The notes below the pieces were generated by a model. It saw only the letters and a list, made by a program, of their open reading frames with translations, had not been told where the DNA came from and did no database searches. From positions 27,293 to 91,292 of the forward strand of contig JAFDYQ010000016.1 of NCBI GenBank assembly GCA_018267365.1: a DNA stretch of 64,000 bases. Direction: 5' to 3'. Every line of letters begins with the position of its first letter. The first letter of the stretch is position 1. Made by a program: the position numbers and the translations under genes. This DNA comes from Bacteroidota bacterium. GTDB taxonomy: Bacteria; Bacteroidota; Bacteroidia; Chitinophagales; LD1. Positions 27,888 through 36,746 of this stretch are shown here, in pieces.

Positions 27888-28763
27888 ATGCTATCTGTAT
27901 TTTCTAAATTCTGGCCGCGCGCGGCAGCTGCCACACCCGCCACACCACCTGCCGGTGTGGAGCAGGTGAGAAATTTTTATAACGACCACACAGATAAATT
28001 CATGCAGGTGTATGGCGAGATCATTCAGGCCTTCCGCACCAATCAAGTGACTGACTATCTGGATTATACCATACAGAGCGCCGAGCTGCACGATGGCCAG
28101 CGCATACTGGATGCGGGCTGCGGTGTGGGCGGTCCGGCTTCTTACTTTGCCTCACGACTGCAGGCAGATATCACCGGCGTGACCATCTCAGACTATCAGG
28201 TGGCCAAGTCACGAGAAGTCCTCGCCACCAAGGAGCTCAAAGGCACCGTGACCATCCGTCAGGGCGACTACCATGATATAGATCAGCTCTTTGGCGAAAA
28301 TGTTTTTGATCGCGTGTTATTTCTGGAGTCATTTGGCCACTCTCCGGATCAGAACCTCCTGATAGAAAAAGCCTATAAAGTGCTCAAACCGGGGGGTATA
28401 CTGTATATCAAAGACTTGTTTCGCAGAGAGCATCCCAATGCAGAGGATGGCCGGCGCATAGATCACATTATCTCAGCCATCAATCAGGCGTATGCCTACA
28501 ACGTAGCCGACTTTACCGGGGTGATGAAGACCATACGCAGGCTCAACTTCATTTTGATATTTGTAAAGACCCCGGAGATCAGGACCGAAGAGTTTGAGCA
28601 CCTGACCATCTCCAATGATTTTCAGAATCTCTTTGACATTGGCAAAATAATTTCCTGGGAGGACTATGTATTCCCGATAGACTTTTATGAGATCAAGGTG
28701 ATGAAACCGCCTTTTGATGTCAATAAAGAGAAGCATCTGTATTTCCTCAACAGGCCGCAGTAG
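27888..28763 (+). CDS. Class I SAM-dependent methyltransferase
   Basis: 291 aa. The SAM-binding motif I is ILDAGCGVGGPASYFA (about residues 71-86), followed by GVTISDYQ with a polar motif II and motif III/IV VLFLESFGHSPD. The GCGVGG and ISxYQ wording is typical of the sterol/tocopherol/phosphoethanolamine-type small-molecule methyltransferases, though the range of substrates is wide. The N-terminal 25 residues are Ala/Pro-rich. It is the first gene of a tight operon with a UbiA prenyltransferase (1 nt gap), a glycosyltransferase fusion and a radical SAM enzyme. Methylation of a prenylated or quinone-like intermediate is one possibility. Confidence 0.8.
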   Translation: MLSVFSKFWPRAAAATPATPPAGVEQVRNFYNDHTDKFMQVYGEIIQAFRTNQVTDYLDYTIQSAELHDGQRILDAGCGVGGPASYFASRLQADITGVTISDYQVAKSREVLATKELKGTVTIRQGDYHDIDQLFGENVFDRVLFLESFGHSPDQNLLIEKAYKVLKPGGILYIKDLFRREHPNAEDGRRIDHIISAINQAYAYNVADFTGVMKTIRRLNFILIFVKTPEIRTEEFEHLTISNDFQNLFDIGKIISWEDYVFPIDFYEIKVMKPPFDVNKEKHLYFLNRPQ

Positions 28764-28764
28764 C

Positions 28765-29889
28765 ATGAAGGCTGGCAAAATTTTCCGTGCAGAGGACTGG
28801 TGGATCGGCAAGGCCTCCTTGCTCATGGGCATGGTGTATATGCTCTCAGCCTTGTTTGACATCCGCTTCGGCAGTTTTGCACTTTGGGCTGCCTGCTCTA
28901 TGGCTACGATCATAGGATTTGCATCTCTCGGCTATCTGCTGAATGATTATTTCGATCGCGATGCTGACCGCCTGGCCGGCAAGAAAAATTTTCTGCTGGG
29001 CAAGGGTCCTGCGCAGCTGGCGCTGTTTTTTTTGATCGCTGTTTTATTGCTGGCATTGCCGTGGTACTTTCTACCGTGGGATGTCTATACCCTCGGTATG
29101 ATGGCCGCCCAGTTGCTGGCCTATTTCTTATACTCCGTGCCGCCTATCCGCGTGAAGGAGCGCGGCGCTGCCGGCATACTGGCAGATGCCCTCTACGCAC
29201 ACGGTATCCCTGCTGTGATGGCCACCTATACCTATATGTTGATCTCGGGCTTCCCTCCTGATATCCTGCTGCTGGCCTTACTTTTCGCGTGGCAGCTGAC
29301 CGCCGGCCTGCGCAATGTGCTCCTGCACCAGCTGGACGATATGCCGGGCGATGCACGCAGCGGTACCAGCACCTATGCTACACAGCGCGGAGGTATACCT
29401 CATGGCCTGATACAGGGGCTGCGCATTGCTGAGTTACTTTTATTGATAGCGCTACTGGTCTACTGCGCTCTGTGGCAGCTCTCCTTTGTGTGGGCGCTAC
29501 CAGCCGTGGCACTCTCATTGATGGTATGCGCACGTATGCGGGCAGCAGATGGCTACCGGCGTTATTATCCCAATATCCTGTATGACCAGTGGCTGCCTTA
29601 TACATTTATTATTATCCTATCCCTGCGGGATATCCGCTACCTGCTGCTGCTGCCCTTGCACGGCCTTTTGTTTTCGCGTGAGATCATATCTGAGCTCTAT
29701 CACAGCATACCATGGTCACATTATACCACCGTCCTGCGCAGTACCTCAGTAGCTCTGGCAGATAGGGTACGCCTTGCGGCCAATTGGCTGATCTATCTTA
29801 TATTTCGCCTGGCCGGCATCGATCTGATCAAGGAGCAGACAGATGCCATCGGCTACATACGCAGGAGGATGCACAGGCACCAAAGGTAA
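28765..29889 (+). CDS. UbiA-superfamily membrane prenyltransferase
   Basis: The start is the ATG at 28765, one base after the methyltransferase stop; the protein is 374 aa with about eight or nine membrane helices. The two Asp-rich motifs of the family are present: NDYFDRDAD (first, prenyl-diphosphate/Mg binding) and HQLDDMPGDARSGTSTYA (second). These enzymes attach a prenyl chain to an aromatic ring, a sugar phosphate or a similar acceptor at the inner membrane. In an otherwise glycan-like region it suggests a polyprenyl-linked carrier or product, as for decaprenyl-phosphoribose synthesis, but the acceptor is not shown by the sequence. Confidence 0.8.
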   Translation: MKAGKIFRAEDWWIGKASLLMGMVYMLSALFDIRFGSFALWAACSMATIIGFASLGYLLNDYFDRDADRLAGKKNFLLGKGPAQLALFFLIAVLLLALPWYFLPWDVYTLGMMAAQLLAYFLYSVPPIRVKERGAAGILADALYAHGIPAVMATYTYMLISGFPPDILLLALLFAWQLTAGLRNVLLHQLDDMPGDARSGTSTYATQRGGIPHGLIQGLRIAELLLLIALLVYCALWQLSFVWALPAVALSLMVCARMRAADGYRRYYPNILYDQWLPYTFIIILSLRDIRYLLLLPLHGLLFSREIISELYHSIPWSHYTTVLRSTSVALADRVRLAANWLIYLIFRLAGIDLIKEQTDAIGYIRRRMHRHQR

Positions 29890-29891
29890 AT

Positions 29892-31895
29892 ATGCAGCAC
29901 AGGGAAAAGGTTTTCGTTTTTGTAGTATGCGGCGCACAGGAGCATATAGATACGTTGCACTATTCGCTCGCTGCGCTCACCGCCCGTACCGGCTGCGCGG
30001 TCTGGGTAGTGACCGACAGCACGAGAAACGAGATCCCTATATCACACCCGCATATCATAGACATCCGCACGCCTGAGCGCTATGATCACCACCAGGCCAG
30101 CATCTACCTCAAGACCGGCCTGCATCGGTTTCTGCCGGCGGGGCATCTCTACTGCTATCTGGATACTGATATCGTAGCCGTGCGTGACGGGGTAGACGAG
30201 ATCTTTGATCACTATGTCAGCCCGGTCACTTTTGCACCGGACCACTGCGTGGCAGACCAGTTCAGCCCATCTGCTGTGCGCTGCGGCTGTGCTGAGAAGT
30301 TTAATACCTGGGAGGCAGAGCTCAAGGAACTTTTTTTGAAATATAGGGACCTGATCCGTGAGCCGGAAAACGCCGAAAAGAAAGAGCGCCTGTTGCGATA
30401 CCTTGAGGAGGTCAAAAAAGATAAACTACGATACAAAATACTCTCGCTCCGTTTCAATGCTTCGCGCAAAATATTCCGGCTGGACCATGATACTTTTCTC
30501 AATAAAAAAGAGCACTACTGGCACGACCGTACCGGCGCTCCTATACTATATGAGAATCCTGTACTAAGCTCCGTAGAGATGATAGAGCGCACTACGCCAT
30601 ACCGGTTCGAGACCGACCGCGGCGGTATCTGGACACGCGAGGGGCACAATGTATTTGACGCCCGCTGTACGCATCTGATGGATGCTATACGCCGGGACTT
30701 TGGTATAGAGGTGCGCGATCCCCGGTGGCAGCACTGGAATGGGGGTGTCTTCCTGTTTGATGATACCAGCCGCGATTTCCTGCAGGCATGGCATGACAAG
30801 ACTTTGAAAATATTTGAACTGCCGCATTGGAAAACGCGCGACCAGGGCACACTGATCGCTACCGCCTGGGAGCATGGCCTGCAGGGCCACCCTATGCTCC
30901 CCCGCCGCTTCAACCTGATAGCAGACTATATGCACCGCAATATAGAGCACAAAGGTGACCTCACTTTTGAGCTCAAAAAAGAGCAGGCTGAGATCCGACC
31001 CGTGCTGGCGCATATCTACCACCACTGGGCTGACAAAAGGTGGGACGTCTGGCAGGCTGTGGAGCGCGCCACAGGCATAGAGATAGATCCGGATAGCCAG
31101 ACCATCAATGGCCTCTGGATCGGCACTACACTCAGTGCGCTGGAGCTGCTCACTATCCGGTCATTTTTATCTTTTGGCTATCGCTACCGGCTCTGGCTAT
31201 ATGACCGGCTGGACACTCCGCTGCCGGAGGGTGTGATCGTGGCAGATGCCAATGAGATCATCCCCCGTGAGCGCGTTTTCTCCTATCGCTACAAAAATGC
31301 TTATGGTCACGGCCAGGGCAGCTATGCGGGCTTCTCAGATATTTTTCGCTACAAGCTGCTGTATGAGCGCGGAGGCTGGTGGGTGGATATGGATGTGACC
31401 TGCCTCCGGCCGCTCGACTTCCCGCAGCCATATTTCTTTCGTGAGCACCATGAGCTGAAGGTAGTGGGCAATGTGATGAAATGCCCTAAAGGCTCGGAGC
31501 TGATGCGCCGCTGCTATGAGGAGGCCATAGAGCAAGTCACAGAGCACAATACCGACTGGCACAAACCGATCAATATCCTGAACGATAATATCACGCTGCT
31601 GGGACTGGATAGATATATCGTACCCGGCGTGAGCAATCAGGACCGCTGGGATAGCACCAGCCGCTACATCTGGACCGATGCCGCACTACCGCCGCAGTGG
31701 TACTTCATACACTGGCAGAATGAGGAGTGGCGTACGCAAAACGTAAACAGGAGAAGCTTCTACTACCGCTCTGCCCTAGCGCGCCTACTGCGCAGCTACC
31801 ACCTGGCAGAGGTGCCGCAGTCGCGCGCAGCAGAGCTGCTCAATACAGCACGACATAGTACGCTGCTGCGCAGGTTTGCTATCTTCAACGGGTAA
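29892..31895 (+). CDS. Two-domain glycosyltransferase: GT8-like N-terminus fused to GT32-like C-terminus
   Basis: Start is the ATG at 29892, 2 nt after the UbiA stop; 667 aa. The N-terminal domain (about 1-390) starts with a Rossmann-like strand KVFVFVVCGAQEHIDTL and has YCYLDTDIVA, with Asp91-x-Asp93 as the metal site, and WQHWNGGVFLFDD further on, as in GT8-type enzymes. The C-terminal domain (about 420-667) has LLYERGGWWVDMDVTC with Asp499-x-Asp501, the signature of the GT32/DXD sugar-binding family, plus NNvMKCPKGSEL-like text. So there are two putative transferases in one chain. It could add a disaccharide. The stop overlaps the next gene by one base. Confidence 0.75.
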   Translation: MQHREKVFVFVVCGAQEHIDTLHYSLAALTARTGCAVWVVTDSTRNEIPISHPHIIDIRTPERYDHHQASIYLKTGLHRFLPAGHLYCYLDTDIVAVRDGVDEIFDHYVSPVTFAPDHCVADQFSPSAVRCGCAEKFNTWEAELKELFLKYRDLIREPENAEKKERLLRYLEEVKKDKLRYKILSLRFNASRKIFRLDHDTFLNKKEHYWHDRTGAPILYENPVLSSVEMIERTTPYRFETDRGGIWTREGHNVFDARCTHLMDAIRRDFGIEVRDPRWQHWNGGVFLFDDTSRDFLQAWHDKTLKIFELPHWKTRDQGTLIATAWEHGLQGHPMLPRRFNLIADYMHRNIEHKGDLTFELKKEQAEIRPVLAHIYHHWADKRWDVWQAVERATGIEIDPDSQTINGLWIGTTLSALELLTIRSFLSFGYRYRLWLYDRLDTPLPEGVIVADANEIIPRERVFSYRYKNAYGHGQGSYAGFSDIFRYKLLYERGGWWVDMDVTCLRPLDFPQPYFFREHHELKVVGNVMKCPKGSELMRRCYEEAIEQVTEHNTDWHKPINILNDNITLLGLDRYIVPGVSNQDRWDSTSRYIWTDAALPPQWYFIHWQNEEWRTQNVNRRSFYYRSALARLLRSYHLAEVPQSRAAELLNTARHSTLLRRFAIFNG

Positions 31896-33463
31896 TGCAG
31901 AGTATGAAACTATCAGACAGCATCATCAGCGCGTACAATGCCTCACGCACCGGTACAGACCGCTCTCTGGTATGTCATGCCCCGTATGTCAATCTGAACT
32001 TTGAGCAGAATGGCAATGTGCGTGCCTGCTGCTACAATACAAAGCATAGCCTCGGTACCTGGCCGCGCCAGACACTGCGCGATATGTGGCAGGGTACAGC
32101 GGCGCAGGAGCTGAGGCAGTATATAGCAGCCCACGATCTGGGCGGTGGCTGTGCGGAGTGTGGCCATATGATCGCCTCGGGAAACTATCAGGGTGTGCGC
32201 GCACACTACTATGATGAGTATGCACCCGGTGGCCCTGCAGCAGCCATACAGCGCTGGTATCACAGACTGTGGGGCAGCCACCCTTATCCACGCGTCATGG
32301 AGTTTGAGCTGAGCAATGAGTGCAACCTCGAGTGCGTCATGTGCAATGGATACTTCTCCTCCAGTATCCGCAAGAACCGGGAGAAGCTGCCGCCTGTCCC
32401 TATGGTGTATGACGACCGTTTTGTAGATGAGCTGGAGGAGTTTATACCGCATCTCACAGACGCCAAGTTTCTGGGCGGCGAGCCCTTCATGATAGATATC
32501 TATCTCAGGATATGGGAGCGCATACAGCAGATCAAGCCCGGCATCAGGATCCATATCACTACCAATGCTACCTTTCTCAATCGCCGTATCAAAGACCTGC
32601 TCGAAGGGCTGCAGGCCGGCATCATACTCTCCATAGACTCGGTCCATCCGGACACCTATCGCAAGATACGCGTCAATGGCAACTATCAGAAAGTGATGGA
32701 AAACCTGGAGTACTTTCGCGATTATACACAGCGCAAGAAGACTTTTCTCTCCCTGGCAGCATGCCCTATCACCTACAACTGGCAGGAACTGCCTGAGATG
32801 CTGGAGTTTTGCCTGGATAAAAACATTGCACTTTATTTCAATGCCGTTTTCTCACCATCAGAGTACACTCTGCGGGATCAGCCTCATGACTACCTGGCCC
32901 ATGTGATCCGCACCCTGGAGGCATACCGCGTGCCTGCTGTGAGCGGCGGTGCCTCCTCTCCTGCCCGGCTCAGCGTGAGAGCATACACCGACTTTATCAA
33001 CCAGCTGAAAGGCTGGCTGGCAGAGAAAGAACAAATAAACATCGCAAGTGCAGATACTACCCGTATAGATGCAGATGTGTCTTTTGTCAGAGAAGATATC
33101 GCGGTGTGGAGCCTGGATGAGATCAGAGAGAAACTCAGCACGCTCTCACAGGTCAGTGGCACGGCCTATGTAGACAAGGAGGTCGCTCTGCTCCACCGCC
33201 TTGCCAGTCTTTTTATAGCCACTCCGCCAGGCAGGCTGCGGGAGGTCATCAGTTGTTATTTTGATTTTTACCCGGAGAGTGGCTTAGGTAGTGATGAGCT
33301 GACGGATAGGGCCGGGGCGATAGCTGAGATGATAGAGGCACACCCTCGCCGCGATGAGGTATTGCGCATGATGTCTAAGGCTACACCTGCAGATCTGGCA
33401 CGCAGCTTCTCTATGGCCGATATAGCGACCCTGCAGGCGCAGCTCGCAGCCGCCTTTGGCTAG
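31895..33463 (+). CDS. Radical SAM protein with N-terminal twitch/SPASM-like cysteines, copy 1
   Basis: 522 aa. An N-terminal cysteine region (CHAPYVNLNFEQNG, Cys27; Cys45/46; Cys86-x-x-Cys89) comes before the radical SAM motif ECNLECVMC (Cys143, Cys147, Cys150) and FLGGEPF. Normally SPASM cysteines follow the core; here a similar set precedes it, as in twitch-type proteins of Bacteroidota. SSSIRKNREKLPP after the cluster is shared with the two genes that follow on the other strand. The C-terminal 180 residues have no recognised fold. ATG overlaps the glycosyltransferase stop (TAATG). Its TAG and the stop of the convergent gene share the tetramer CTAG. Confidence 0.8.
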   Translation: MQSMKLSDSIISAYNASRTGTDRSLVCHAPYVNLNFEQNGNVRACCYNTKHSLGTWPRQTLRDMWQGTAAQELRQYIAAHDLGGGCAECGHMIASGNYQGVRAHYYDEYAPGGPAAAIQRWYHRLWGSHPYPRVMEFELSNECNLECVMCNGYFSSSIRKNREKLPPVPMVYDDRFVDELEEFIPHLTDAKFLGGEPFMIDIYLRIWERIQQIKPGIRIHITTNATFLNRRIKDLLEGLQAGIILSIDSVHPDTYRKIRVNGNYQKVMENLEYFRDYTQRKKTFLSLAACPITYNWQELPEMLEFCLDKNIALYFNAVFSPSEYTLRDQPHDYLAHVIRTLEAYRVPAVSGGASSPARLSVRAYTDFINQLKGWLAEKEQINIASADTTRIDADVSFVREDIAVWSLDEIREKLSTLSQVSGTAYVDKEVALLHRLASLFIATPPGRLREVISCYFDFYPESGLGSDELTDRAGAIAEMIEAHPRRDEVLRMMSKATPADLARSFSMADIATLQAQLAAAFG

Positions 33464-34914
33464 CCCCGCAGGAAGTGTGATTCAAACTCTTCCACCAGGT
33501 CGTGCACACTGCGGCCCTCCAGCCTGCTGTACAGCACATCTGCAGGTGTGCGATAGATAGAGGCGTAGAAATCTATCTCTCCGTTTCGTTCATTGAGTTC
33601 TGACTGTATCTTTTCTATTTTCTGCATGAGGAGAGTGAGCCTGCGGCTGCGCTGCTCTATGGAGTCCTTAAACTGGCCCAGTGCATAGTCTGACAGGCTC
33701 CGCTCTACGATGGCCCTGGCCTTTTCATTATCCACCACATCTGAGTCTGCTCCCGTAGCAGTCGCTTCTGCCACGCGACCCTCCGCCTCATCCAGCCAGT
33801 TTTTGATCTGGACTTTTGCCAGGTTGTTGTATATCGAGATATTGTATGCAGATATGGGGCTGCTGCGCTCTTCTGCGGTATACTCCACGCTATTCAGTGT
33901 ATCATATACATGGCGCAGATCGGTATGGGGCAGCGCCCAGATAGATAGCTCCTCCGGTCGCTGTATGGTATTAAACCAGATATTGATATTATGCTTATTC
34001 ACAAAACGGATAAAATCCGGCATCTCATGCCAGTTATTGCGCATCGGGTTTACCATCAGGCACATGGTGCGGCGGTGCGTGCGTGTATACTCGTGAAAGA
34101 ACTTAAAATTCTCCATCACCCTGTCATAGTGGGCATTCACCCTTATGCCTTCATATATTTCCGGCGTGAGCGAGTCCAGCGAAAAATTGATATGAATGTT
34201 GAGTTTGCTCAGCCACTCCTTTACCTTATAGTTTACCACTGTGCCATTGGTAGCCACCACTATTTTTAGTGTGGGGTTTAGCTGCTCCACCTTTTCAAAT
34301 ATTCTGTATACCCAGTGGATCAGAAATGGCTCACCACCATTGAGTCGCAACTCTTTGAGATGCGGTATAAACTCCCCCAGCTGGTCTACAAAGGCCTGAT
34401 CATACGGGCTTTTCAGTGCCGGTAGTTTCTCACGGTTTTTTCTGATGGCTGATGAGAGCTCCCCTATGCACATCACGCATTCCAGATTGCAGGTGTTTTC
34501 CAGCTCCAGCTCCAGCATAGAGGGGTAGTCCTGCACAGGGTTGATATCATAGGCGCGTGCCAGCACGGAGGTATAGTTGCCCCCTTGCAGATTTTTCAGG
34601 CAGGTATTGCACTTGTGGCGCAGGTCATAGTCCAGCAGGTGGCGGCGCAGGGACTGGTACCGCTCCCCAAACCAGATATCGCGCACAGACTTTTGAGGGT
34701 AGCTGTCAGGATCCAGAAAGGTGAGCCAGCATGGTGCACAGTCTCCATGTACATTGAAGTACATATTTGTAAACGGTGCATGACAGATGTGGCCGGAGGT
34801 CGGTTTGCCCCGGGCCACGTTATACTCGGCGATGGTTTCCTTGCTCAGGCCGGGGCCGGATTTCCTTTCTGTGACAAAGACCTTGCTCAGCAGCTTGTTG
34901 ATCGTTTTATTCAT
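33460..34914 (-). CDS. Radical SAM protein with N-terminal twitch/SPASM-like cysteines, copy 2
   Basis: 484 aa, paralog of the gene at 31895. N-terminal CHAPFTNMYFNVHG (Cys44) with Cys59, Cys62, Cys102 and Cys105; core TCNLECVMC (Cys142, Cys146, Cys149), SSAIRKNREKLP and LNGGEPFLI. The C-terminus is a helical region with heptad-like charge patterns (RSRRLTLLMQKIEKIQSEL), which may be a coiled coil. It converges on copy 1 with stops overlapping by 4 nt, and starts 2 nt after the stop of copy 3, with which it forms an operon. Substrate unknown. Confidence 0.8.
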   Translation of the reverse strand: MNKTINKLLSKVFVTERKSGPGLSKETIAEYNVARGKPTSGHICHAPFTNMYFNVHGDCAPCWLTFLDPDSYPQKSVRDIWFGERYQSLRRHLLDYDLRHKCNTCLKNLQGGNYTSVLARAYDINPVQDYPSMLELELENTCNLECVMCIGELSSAIRKNREKLPALKSPYDQAFVDQLGEFIPHLKELRLNGGEPFLIHWVYRIFEKVEQLNPTLKIVVATNGTVVNYKVKEWLSKLNIHINFSLDSLTPEIYEGIRVNAHYDRVMENFKFFHEYTRTHRRTMCLMVNPMRNNWHEMPDFIRFVNKHNINIWFNTIQRPEELSIWALPHTDLRHVYDTLNSVEYTAEERSSPISAYNISIYNNLAKVQIKNWLDEAEGRVAEATATGADSDVVDNEKARAIVERSLSDYALGQFKDSIEQRSRRLTLLMQKIEKIQSELNERNGEIDFYASIYRTPADVLYSRLEGRSVHDLVEEFESHFLRG

Positions 34915-34916
34915 CC

Positions 34917-36452
34917 TTATGCGCTCTGGAGCTTTTGTTCGTAGACCTGCAGCAGTCTCTTGTACTCCTGCAGAGAGGCGCGGCTCATCTCGTGCAGGGC
35001 ATCGGCAGGATATGCCCTGAGGCTTTGCAAAAAGACGCGTATATCATTCTTTATGATAAAGGCCTGCAGGATCATCCGGTCATCGTCTTTATACCCCGTC
35101 AGCAGGGTAGCCAGTTGCGCCGTCAGGGCCTCCTCTGGCAGCTCGTCGGCCAGGGTGGGATCAGCAGCATAGCTATCTGCTATCCACCGGGCCAGCCGAT
35201 CAGATGTGACGGGCGGGAGCACTTCAAATTCCTTTATTTTTTCCTCCTCCGTCGGTGGCTGTGGCTCCTTCTTGAATTCATAATCCTGATAGCGCTTCTC
35301 TTCGCTATTTTCCAGATACTTGCCCAGGTATGTCTTGAAGTCCTGAAAACAATTATCATTGTGCCTTTCCTTTTGAGTACCGCGCGGGAGGGTGATGCCC
35401 TCCATATAGTCCCTGATGCGGCGTAGCTCCTCTTGCGGCAGGTCTGCTATAGAAAATCTGGACGGCCGCTCCAGATAGCTCACATAGATATAAGCGTTCA
35501 CCTCATTGCACAGGCCTATGACCAGGGGCAGCTGCTCCCAGTTGTCCTTCTGTACGGTGAAGCTCAGGGAGAGATGCTTGCCTTTCTTATTGCAGATCGC
35601 GCTAAAGCGCCGGATATTATCCATCAGCTTGTCATATACCACATTCTTGCGGATGGTCTCCAGCTTCTGCCGGTCCAGCGCATCTATAGAGATAGCCACA
35701 TCAAAGTTCAGCTCTGTCACTATACTTTCTATCTTCTTATTCCAGTGTGTACCGTTTGTGATCACAAATAGCTCCAGACCAGGATTGAGCTCCGCTATCT
35801 TGTCCCATATCTTGTAGTAGATGGGTATCAGAAATGGCTCGCCGCCGTAAAACTTAGCTTCCTTTAGATGAGGTATGTACTGTGCGAGCTGCGAGACAAA
35901 ATCATCGTCATAGGGCGTCGGGATAGGCGGCAGGTTATCCCTGTTCTTGCGGATACTGCTAGATACCTCTCCGTGGCACATCTGGCACTCCAGGTTGCAC
36001 TCATTGCTCAGCTCAAATTCAAATACCTGGGGATAGGTAGCTGCTGTATTCTTATAGTATTTGTCAAAGACCAGCGGTCGCAGATTAGAAAATTTCTCCT
36101 TGTCAAAGAAGAACTTGCAGTGGCGGCAGCCATACTCCAGGTCATTGTGAGCCATGTGGTCGCGCAGGCGTCGTGCCTCCGGGCCGTGCCAGATCTCATC
36201 TATCTTATTTTCCGGATAGCGGCCCAGCAGGATATCGCGATTATAGCCACACACATAGACCGCACCGCCAAAAGAAAAAGTCATGCTGCTAAATGGCAGG
36301 TAGCAAAAGACCGGTTTCGGTCCCTGCGGGCGAAATTTATTGTACCGGCGGTAGCGTGCACTATCCAGCGGGTGATAGCCTTGGTGCACCGCCTCGGCAT
36401 ACCTGCGGTCTGCCTGCCAGTTGGTCTTGATGGCCTCAAAAAGATCGATCAT
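34917..36452 (-). CDS. Radical SAM protein with N-terminal twitch/SPASM-like cysteines, copy 3
   Basis: 511 aa. N-terminal FCYLPFSSMTFSFGG (Cys50), Cys68, Cys109 and Cys112; core ECNLECQMC (Cys152, Cys156, Cys159), SSSIRKNRDNLPP, FYGGEPFLI. It is the closest in layout to copies 1 and 2, but the linker between core and C-terminal helices carries a run of charged residues (KKEPQPPTEEEKIKEFE). It is first of a two-gene minus-strand operon and marks the left edge of the biosynthetic region's neighbour, the tRNA-Phe element. Three such enzymes next to each other suggest successive modifications of related sites. Confidence 0.8.
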   Translation of the reverse strand: MIDLFEAIKTNWQADRRYAEAVHQGYHPLDSARYRRYNKFRPQGPKPVFCYLPFSSMTFSFGGAVYVCGYNRDILLGRYPENKIDEIWHGPEARRLRDHMAHNDLEYGCRHCKFFFDKEKFSNLRPLVFDKYYKNTAATYPQVFEFELSNECNLECQMCHGEVSSSIRKNRDNLPPIPTPYDDDFVSQLAQYIPHLKEAKFYGGEPFLIPIYYKIWDKIAELNPGLELFVITNGTHWNKKIESIVTELNFDVAISIDALDRQKLETIRKNVVYDKLMDNIRRFSAICNKKGKHLSLSFTVQKDNWEQLPLVIGLCNEVNAYIYVSYLERPSRFSIADLPQEELRRIRDYMEGITLPRGTQKERHNDNCFQDFKTYLGKYLENSEEKRYQDYEFKKEPQPPTEEEKIKEFEVLPPVTSDRLARWIADSYAADPTLADELPEEALTAQLATLLTGYKDDDRMILQAFIIKNDIRVFLQSLRAYPADALHEMSRASLQEYKRLLQVYEQKLQSA

Positions 36453-36527
36453 TTAGCGCGCTTTGCCCTTCTAAAATACATAATATTTCCGCTCCGCGGC
36501 TCAGCTCTCCACCCGCCATAAATAAAA

Positions 36528-36552
36528 AATCCCCGTCTGTATGACGAGGATT
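36528..36552 (-). terminator. Intrinsic terminator, probably the original terminator of tRNA-Phe
   Basis: Read on the minus strand, arms 36552-36543 and 36537-36528 pair over 10 bp with one mismatch around the 5-nt loop 36538-36542, followed by TTTTTATTTAT. It lies only 2 bp from the 14-bp copy of the tRNA-Phe 3' end at 36555, in the orientation of the tRNA. Before the element inserted it would have lain directly downstream of the tRNA. Confidence 0.7.
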
Positions 36553-36554
36553 GG

Positions 36555-36568
36555 TGTGGTTGAGGAGG
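36555..36568. repeat. Left attachment-site copy (tRNA-Phe 3' end)
   Basis: 14 bp, TGTGGTTGAGGAGG, identical to 48018-48031. The next base differs (A against G), which marks the edge of the exchanged core. It copies the acceptor stem and part of the T-stem of tRNA-Phe, the usual target of tyrosine integrases. Confidence 0.8.
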
Positions 36569-36578
36569 AAGTCGAAGT

Positions 36579-36615
36579 ATTTCTTTCCATTTCATCCCAT
36601 TTCTTTCAATTTCAT
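36579..36615 (+). repeat. Two 17-bp direct repeats near the left attachment site
   Basis: ATTTCTTTCCATTTCAT (36579-36595) and ATTTCTTTCAATTTCAT (36599-36615) differ at one base and are 20 bp apart centre to centre. Spaced by two helical turns and just inside the left end, they look like protein-binding sites, perhaps for integrase or excisionase. Confidence 0.5.
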
Positions 36616-36683
36616 TTATAATCAGCTAGTTAGGTTGTAGGCCTGTGAAATGAATAGTGGTTAAAAAGAAGCAAAAAGAAAGA

Positions 36684-36705
36684 AATGTTTCGGTAATGTT
36701 TCGGT
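36684..36705 (+). repeat. Tandem 11-bp arm-type repeats, left end
   Basis: AATGTTTCGGT occurs twice head to tail (36684-36694 and 36695-36705). The same pair, the second with two changes, is at the right end (47938-47959) in the same orientation. Such end-specific direct repeats are typical of integrase arm-binding sites. Confidence 0.6.
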
Positions 36706-36746
36706 GAAATGCCCCCGCTTTTTAGTATATTGAAGTGCAATATAGT

